Below, in pieces: positions 56,701 to 64,000 of a DNA stretch of 64,000 nucleotides. This DNA is from Amphibalanus amphitrite (Eukaryota; Arthropoda; Thecostraca; Balanomorpha; Balanidae): positions 186,001 to 250,000 of the forward strand of contig NW_024881780.1 in the NCBI RefSeq assembly GCF_019059575.1. The letters are read 5' to 3'. A program made the translations under genes and the position numbers. The notes under the pieces are model-generated. The model searched no databases, was not told the origin of the DNA, and was given only the letters and a program-made list of their open reading frames with translations. How positions within the stretch are numbered: the first letter of the stretch is position 1; each line of letters starts with the position of its first letter.

Positions 56701-59700
56701 TCCACGGAATAGCGCTCGTCCGAGTCGAAGTGGTCGTAGCCGATGGACGGATACTCCTCGCCTTCTCCACCGCCGAAGTCAAACCCGTCATCGAAGTCGT
56801 CCTTGGCGTCCACACTGGCGGCTGTTTCTGGAGAGGAGCGATGTCGCACCTCCGGCGTGCGCGAGCGGCGCTCTCCGGCCGGCACTGGCGTCTCCAAGCC
56901 AGCGAAGTAGTCCGCCAGCCGCGAGGTGGACTCCGGCGGCGCCCCACTGCCCACCTTCATGTGTATCACCTCATCTCGCGTCTGCACTGCACTCTCCACA
57001 GCCTCACACAGCCGGTCGGCGTCGTCTCCGGCCCCGCTGGCCACCAGCACTGAGTTGGTCTTCTCATCGGTGACCACTTCGACCTCCTCCGAGCTGGGCG
57101 CCACCAGGTCCACCTCCTGCTCACGGGGCGGCGGCGGCGGCTCCGTGCCGCCCCCGCCATCGCCCGCCGCGTCTGTCACCTCCACGCTGGCCACGCTGGC
57201 CGCTGCCGGCCGCTCTCCGTCCGCTGCCGTGGTGACAGTGACGGGAGCGGCGCCGGCCGTGTGCACCACCGTACTGCCGGCCGCACCCACGGCCACCACA
57301 CTGACAAAGCCGCGAGCCGCCGCGTCCGCCTCGGCCGCCGGCCGCCCACCGCCGCCGCCGGCACCGCCCGCGGCGCCGCCGCCGGTGCTGGCCTCGGTCG
57401 CGTCGCGGGCTGCCGACGTGCGCGCGGGCTCGACGCCGTTTTCCGGCCGACTGTCGGCCACGATCGGCTCGCCGGCACTGTCCGGCTGCGGGTTCACGCC
57501 CGGCGAGTCACCGGCGGGCGTCGCCGCCGCGGCACGGGGAGAGGCGGCCCGGCCAGGTGCGGCACTGGCGCCCTCGGGTCGGTCACCTCTGCAAGCCGCC
57601 CCGCCCGCACCGGCCGCTCCTCCCTCGCCCGGCCGAGTCTGCTCTGCAGAATCCGGCGTGATGCCGCCCGGCGCGGCGGCCGCACCGGCCACTCCATTGT
57701 GCGGATTTTTACCGACCTGCGGGCCGCGGTCTAATGACTCAGGAGCGCCAGGGCCCTGGCCAGAAGCGGCAGGGGTCTGGTCAGGACCGGTTTGCGTGAC
57801 CATGGGCTCGCTGGGAGCCGGCGGCCGGCTCGCGCCGGCCGCCGTCGGCTCGGGAACCGAATCAGCTGGTGGCGGGTCCCGCCCACCTGAGCGGGCGGCT
57901 GTGTCGGCGGTGTCAGCAGACGGAGTGCCGGCGGTGTCCACAGGCTGAGTGCCGGCGGAGTCCGCAGGCGGAGTTTCGGTGGATTCCACAGGTGCACAGA
58001 CGTCCGACACGTCACCACTGACTGCCGTCACATCTGTCGGGCCGAGCACTGTTGGCACTTGTTGAGCCCGCGCGAGTTCGTCGGTGTCGGAGACGGTTTC
58101 CGTTGGTTCTGTGGGTACCAATTCCGTAGCAGTGCTGTCTGACGCCACGGTTTTGACTGGCGACACACTGGAGTCTTCAGGTACGGCCGTTTCCGTTTGA
58201 ATTGCAGACGGAGCATCGGTTTCAGTTGGCACGACAGCTTTAGTTGTCATTGTGCTGTCTTCAGGTGATCCTTCATCTATTGTGCCTTCAGCAGGCAGTT
58301 GACTCTCAACGACTGGTGATTGTTCCTCGTTGGCTTCCACAGATATCGTAGTTTTTATGGAATCTTCGGTTTCTGACGACACAGTAGAAATAAATGATGT
58401 CTCTGTTTCGGAAGAGCCGTCCTCCGTTGACATCTCAGTCACTGTTGTAGCATTGTTTTCATTTACAATTGCAGCTTCTGATACGAAAGTATCTTCTGAT
58501 ACGAAAGTATCGTCAATCATTTTATGTTCAATCGGTGGTCTTGATTCAAACAATGCATCTTTGTCAGTTGATGGGACAATGGTCTCTGGGATTTCTTCTG
58601 ATGGTGTGACGTTACCAGGTGTCTCCGCTTCCACAGAAAGCGAACATGCCTCTGCAATTTCCGATGCACTCGTGATAGCTGTTGGCGCAGTTGCACCTGC
58701 TGTTGCTGCTTGCGATGTCTCTGCTTCTGGCTTCGGGTCGGGCTCAGCTGTTGCTGGTTCTGTCTGAACAGTGGACTTTTCTAGCAAAGAAGGTGTGATC
58801 GAGCTCTCAGTTTCAAGATCTGCCGTGTTTTGAAGCGGTGCATCGTCAGCTTTTTGAACCGTGGTTTCCACACATGTGTCGGTCGTATTTGTTTCAGTAG
58901 ATACTGCAATTTCTTCCGATGCTTTGCTTTCTGTTGGTACTGTTGGGTTTTCAATCGGTTTCTCACTTTCAGCTTCAATCGTGGGTTGGACCGATTCCAC
59001 TACCGCGGACAAGGGCTCGACCGACGTCTCGGGTTCAGCCGGTGCCGTGGATTTGGCCGGTGTTTCAGCTTCATGCCGTTCCATAGTTTCGATCGGCACA
59101 TCAGTTTCCGTTACTTTGACGGCTTCGATCGGTGTTTCAGTTTCTACAGGATGAGCGGTTTCGGGTGCAGCTTCAGTTTCGGCTGTCGTCATAGTTTCGA
59201 CCGAGGTCTCAGTATCTGAAAGCGTCAAAGCCTTAGGGGTTGTTTCAGTTACAGCTGAGATATTTGGATCAACTGGTGTCTCAGTTTTAAGCGGTATCGT
59301 GGTTTTAACTGAAATTTCAGCTGCCGATGGTAGTACAGTTTCAACTGGCTTTTCAGTTTCGGATGTCGCCTTGGTTTCGCCAGACGGCTCGGGCTGTGCT
59401 GCAGCCGCAGTTTCCACTGGCGTTTCAGTTTCGACGGAAACCGCTGTTTCCACCGGCACCGCACACGTCGGAGGAACTGTAATTCCAGATGGCGTCTCAT
59501 TTTCAACAGTTTCAACCGGTGTTTCAGCGTCTACCATTTCCACAGTTTCTGCTGGTTTCACAGTTTCAACTGGCGTTTCAACTTCCACAGTTTCCACAGT
59601 TTCAGATGGTTTTGCAGTCTCCATCGTTTCCATAATTTCAACTGGTGCTTCAGAAGCCGGAGTTGTCACAGTTTCGACTGTTTCCTCGGTTACCGTAGTT

Positions 59701-62700
59701 TCGGATGGATTCACAGTTTCCGTCGTTTCAACAGTGTCAGCTGCTGCTTCAACTTCTGCAGCTGACACAGTTTCGACTGATCTTTCAGTTTCCTCGGTTA
59801 CCGTCGTTTCGACAGACGTCTCAGTTCCCGCCGGAGGTTTATTTTCAACTGGTCCTTCAGTTTCCTCGCCAACTGAAGTTTTAACAGGCATTTCAGCCTT
59901 TGGCAATGACGCGCTATTTGTTGACTTATTGGCTTCTTCTGTTACCGTAACATCAACCGGATCTTCTTCAGAGCATATTCCACCATCCAATGCGTTGGTT
60001 TCTGAAACCGTCTCCGTTTTGTCCAGGGACTCTAATTCAGACTGCGCAGCAGTTTCCACCGGTGGTTTTGTTTCCGCTCTCGCCGTTGTTTCGAGAGGGG
60101 CCTCGGACTCCAGTGGCGTTGTCGATTCCACCGCAGCTTTGGCCTCCACTGAAATGACTTCTCCGTGCGTTCCCGACACAGAAGTCTCACATTCCACCAC
60201 AGGCATGATTTGTGGTGGTCCTGAATCCTCAACCGCAGTGTCCGTTTCAGGCGCTTTCGTCTCGACGGTTATTTTGTTGTCTGAAAGCCTAGCGTCTAAT
60301 GGCAGAGAATCGGTCGCGTCTGGAGCGGTAATTTCGGAGGTTGGTTTATCTGGTGTCGACGTTTCATGTGCTGTTTCCTTCGTCTCTGCTGCTGCGATGG
60401 CCTCGACAGGTTCCGTGAGTTCTTTGAAAACAATTTCCTCCGAGGGCTCTCCCTCAGTTGATGTGGCTGTCACCGACGCCTGGGCGGCTGCTGATCCATC
60501 AGTTTCAATCGAACGTTCAGTTTTGTCAGTTTCTTTGCATTCGGTCGAATCGCCATGGTCCGTAGAAGGCTCAGTTTTGACGACCTTTTTAGCTTCGACC
60601 AACTCCTCGGTGCTTTTATCGTCGTCGTTTTTGTTCGACTCCTTTGAATCATCCGTATTGGTTTCGATCGAATGATCCTCTGCTAGCACATCCATTTTCC
60701 CAGGCACGTCGTGAGATACGCAAGCCGCTTCAACGGAAAATTCGGCAACAGGCGACTCAGCTTTGTCGAGTACCACTGTTTCAGTCAGAGCTTCAGATTC
60801 CACAGGCACCCTGGTCTCAGCAACTTTTTGTGTTTCATCACCAGGCTGAACGCTTGCCTCCTCCTTCATTCCTTCAGCGTGGTCCGAATTCTCAGATTCG
60901 GCATTATTGACCGTCTTTTCTGATTCCTCGGGTGAAATCGTTTCAATGGGGGTTTCATCATCGGAGCGTGCATTAGAATCTAGAACCGACTTGGCATCCC
61001 CACATTTATCAGCTTCTGCCTGCACCATATTTTCAACCTGGGACGCCTTGTTCTCAGAGACTTCGCTATCCTCTGGGACATCGGCACTATCGGATGCTTC
61101 AGTGACGTTTACTGATACTGCACCTTCACATGAGACTGGCTCGGTCGAATCTTTGATTTCCTGAGTTGTGTCGGTCTTCAGCGCATCACCAGATGTTTCA
61201 TGCTGATCAACTGAAGTAGCTGGGTCAGCATCATCTGATGATTCCTTGTCCTTGCCTGCAGCTCCGATATTCGCATCCTCTTCTTTCCTAATTTCGACCG
61301 ATGAATCGTTTTCTGCAGATACTGCTGCTTCAGCTTGGACACCGACCTCCTCGGAGTTCCCAGTCTCGGCAGATGTTTCCTTTTCAACGGATGATTCGTT
61401 CTGGGGCATTGCATCTTTTTCGTCAGATATGTCGCATTTGACTGGCGGGTCGGTGTTCCCAGACTCGATGACTTCAGCAGGGGATGAAGTTTTAGCACCT
61501 TCGCTTTCTTCCATAGAAACGGTACAGGCCTCCAATTTGCTGGTTTCCTCGAGCATCGCTCCATCAACAGACTGACTGCCGTCCTCAGATATCTTGGTTT
61601 CTTCGGGTGCGTTGTTTTCCTCGGATTCAGATGTTTCCTGAAGTACCTCCGCGTCTTCCGATCCTTTAATTTCCTCGGATACCTTGGATTCGTCAAGCGC
61701 CTTGGTTTCATTGGACGCGTTCCGTTCAACGGTTACATTCGTTGTCTCCGATTCGTCATCTTCTTTCGATACATTTTCAACTTTGGATGGCTGAAATTCT
61801 TCTGGGCGCTCACTTCCTTCGGTCGATTTATCCTCCGTGGATGTCTCGCCCTCAATAAGTCCTTTGGTTTTATAGACAGCAGATATACTTTCCTCAGAAT
61901 CTCTTACTTCAGCTGTGACATTACATTCAGTCGATGAGTTTTCATCGGCAGCAGGGAAGGCATCGGCTGGTTTCGAGTCTTTCTCGGGTGTACTGGCGTC
62001 AAGTGCCGGAGCATTCTCATCACTTGCGGTTGATCCAATCAGCCTATTGTCTTTGTGGGCTGTCTCCGCCTCGACCGATTCTACCACTTCCTCCACTGCT
62101 TCGACTTCTTGAGTAACATCGGCATCATCGTCCATCATGTAATTTTCAGGCTCATCTTTTTCGGCAAGGTCATTGGTAGTTTCTGAAGTAGTGGATTCAC
62201 CCACCTCATCCTCCTTCTCACATACATCATCAGGAGCTTTCACATCATCAACTGCCTTGCTTTCAATCACCTCATCCGCTTCTTTCAATGGCTCGATTTC
62301 TGCTGACAACTCGACTGCTTCCAAAACCCTCGTTTCAGACGGTAATTTGATTTCCTCTGTTGGAGACGTCTGTTCAGAAACACTGGCCGAGGCCACTCCA
62401 TCGCCGTCAACGCACGGTTTGACGATTTCGGCTGCTTGGCCAGACTCGATGGAAATGTCTTTTTCTACCAGCGGCCCTGTCTCACGAGGCATTATGATTT
62501 CGCTTTGCCTCTCATTTGTCTCAGCTATTGCAGTTTTTGCCGGGCTTTCAGTTTCAACGGGTGTTTTAGCTTCTGGCTGCAACTGATCTTCACATGAGCC
62601 GGTGACGGTGACCTCAATGTCTGACCCACCTGTTCCAGATAAATTAGTTTTTGTCAATACCTCTTCTTTGTCGACTGAAGTGGCTTTGATTGGCTCATCA

Positions 62701-64000
62701 ATTTCCTCCTCTGCTTTGCTTTCAGCCTGGCCATCTAATGAATCTGCACTTAGTGCGATTTTGTCGGGACGGCCAGACTCATCAGATTCAGCCGCCAGGT
62801 CTGTAACATTGGAATCGGCTGTCTTTGTCGTTTCTGCTAAATTGACCGATTCACGATTACCGGTTGCAGATGATGAGGGAGCTTTCAGCTGTTCAGAACT
62901 GTCAATCACAGGGCTCGCTGTTTCAAGAGGCTCGGTAACTGGCTCAGGACTAAGTGGTCCCTTTGGTTCAGAGCTTTCCGGTGTAGCGGATTCAAAGCCA
63001 ACTGCAGACGGTGCACCCTCGCTCTCGATACCGACTGTCGGGGTCTCATTGCTAGATGAAATGTGAGTGTGACTGACGGGGCCGCGGGCCGGGTCCTCGG
63101 AGCCTTTCAACTCGGGACTGGCGATGTCAGGTGTGCCCTCTGATGCTGAAATGGGTGGTTCAGCGGGGCCTTCTGACACAGGCGAAGCCGTGTCAGGTGG
63201 GCCCTCTGATAAAGGCGATTTGGCGATGCACTCTGCGGTAGGGAGGGCGATGACAGCAGTGTCGTTTGAAGAAGTGCTGGACTGTTGTGTGGAACTGAGA
63301 GGCTCCTCGGGTCCTTCTGACCTCTCTTTTGAACTATTCTCCTCAGAAACGGATTTTGTTCGCTCTGCTGTAGAAGATGTTGAACCTTCTTTCGAAGCAC
63401 TTGTATTATCCACGGCATTATCATCCTCGGATTTCTTACCACGAGCAGGTGCAGTTGTTTTTCGCTTGCTTTGTTTACTTTTTGCTGAAGGCGTGGCAGT
63501 GTTCGCTGTTTTCTTGGCCTTTTGCGCATCTGCCTTTGTTTGTTTTGAAGATTGCTCGACCGGTTTTTCCTTGACGATACTTGCCTTTCCTTTCGCCGGC
63601 TTCGTTGTTTGGACGGCTGGCTCACCCGTTTCACTCGTGCCAGCAGCATCGGCAATATTCTCCACACTCGCCGATATGGCCGACTTTTTCGCCGCGTCCT
63701 TCTTCCTTCTCTTCTTGGACTTTCTCGCCTTGCCGGCGTGCTTTGGCGCCGTGTCGACGGCCGTCGCCCACTCGGCCGGCTGCCGGTCGGGTCCGGCGGC
63801 CGGGGTTTCGCCGCCCGACTGCTGGCTTTCTCCCGGACCTCCGGAGTCGGACAGTGGCCGATCAGACACCGATGGCGGTGCCGGTGCTGTCTCCAGGGTC
63901 GACTCCGACCCCGGACCTGCCGGTGTCACGCCTTCAGTCAGCAGCGCGGCTGCAGGAGGCTCCCCGCTGGCCGCCGGGTCCCCTCCCTCGGGTCGGGGCT
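53765..64000 (-). CDS. btsz: Bitesize/synaptotagmin-like protein, giant exon (partial, runs past the right edge)
   Basis: One open frame of more than 10.2 kb, with no stop, runs off the window; the GTG at 63929 is not a start. Counting from it, residues 63-84 are Lys-rich and about 190-2000 are an acidic Glu/Thr/Ser/Val region with imperfect ETETPVE-type repeats. Residues about 2010-2290 are Pro/Ala/Gly-rich. About 2340-2620 hold acidic conserved-looking blocks. The best gene-specific match is at about 2882-2921 (VPGINEAQVREIVEYLSSED, then TWSDSYDSSDYTSSDFEG), which I recall from insect Bitesize. Pro-rich and basic Ser-rich segments follow. The exon ends in phase 1 at SHK|G, fitting the 22311 exon. 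Bitesize binds Moesin and organises apical actin and junctions. The repeat region is probably disordered. Confidence 0.88.

Noticed and set aside
56926..57948. Plus-strand open frame of 340 codons rich in Ala and Pro
   Set aside because: Antisense shadow of the GC-rich part of the giant exon.
59299..60675. Plus-strand open frame of 458 codons
   Set aside because: It is the antisense of the Glu/Thr/Val repeat region in the giant exon. Its Ser/Val composition mirrors that repeat.
63929..63929. Start codon of the giant frame
   Set aside because: The codon is GTG and the frame stays open to base 64000, so the exon or its true start lies further right.

Overview
The window is nuclear DNA of an animal, most likely an arthropod. 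The evidence is spliced genes with GT-AG introns, a Bitesize-type synaptotagmin-like gene, a casein kinase 1 gamma exon, and a dense load of eukaryotic transposons. Long (AG)n/(CT)n tracts and GC-rich coding exons would suit a crustacean such as a barnacle, but that is only a guess. No bacterial, organellar, tRNA or rRNA gene was recognised.

Layout: two host genes lie on the minus strand. (1) The first coding exon of a CK1-gamma (gilgamesh-type) kinase is at 7292-7537; its remaining exons lie beyond the left edge. (2) A Bitesize/synaptotagmin-like gene runs leftward from beyond base 64000 to its stop at 14555. Its pieces in transcription order are one enormous exon (64000 and beyond to 53765), a candidate cassette exon (30587-30255), and seven exons (22311 to 14555) that encode the linker and the tandem C2A and C2B domains. 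All seven 3' exons have matching splice phases and sum to a whole number of codons. The giant exon and the cassette both end in phase 1, as the 22311 exon requires.

The Bitesize introns hold most of the mobile DNA. In the 23 kb between 53.8 and 30.6 kb there are: an hAT element with an 8-bp target duplication (37010-46129), interrupted by a structurally intact Ty3/gypsy element of CsRn1 type with matching LTRs (37468-42868) and by a second hAT-like element (43598-45424); a Penelope-like element arranged as a head-to-head palindrome (46493-48358); and a CR1/L2-type LINE fragment bounded by inverted repeats (51251-53070). MITEs lie at 29.2 and 29.7-30.2 kb, and a retroposed repeat at 17.2 kb. 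Between the two host genes lies a 3.3-kb foldback element (9308-12636). Its arms are arrays of a 134-bp unit with a 9-bp target duplication, and this is the most unusual structure in the window.

Regulatory candidates: four perfect TGACGTCA palindromes sit within 200 bases at the 3' end of the Bitesize gene (14352-14550). A minus-strand TATA plus initiator pair at 25302-25271 could start a short, C2-only isoform. All calls come from reading the sequence; no database search or alignment was run.
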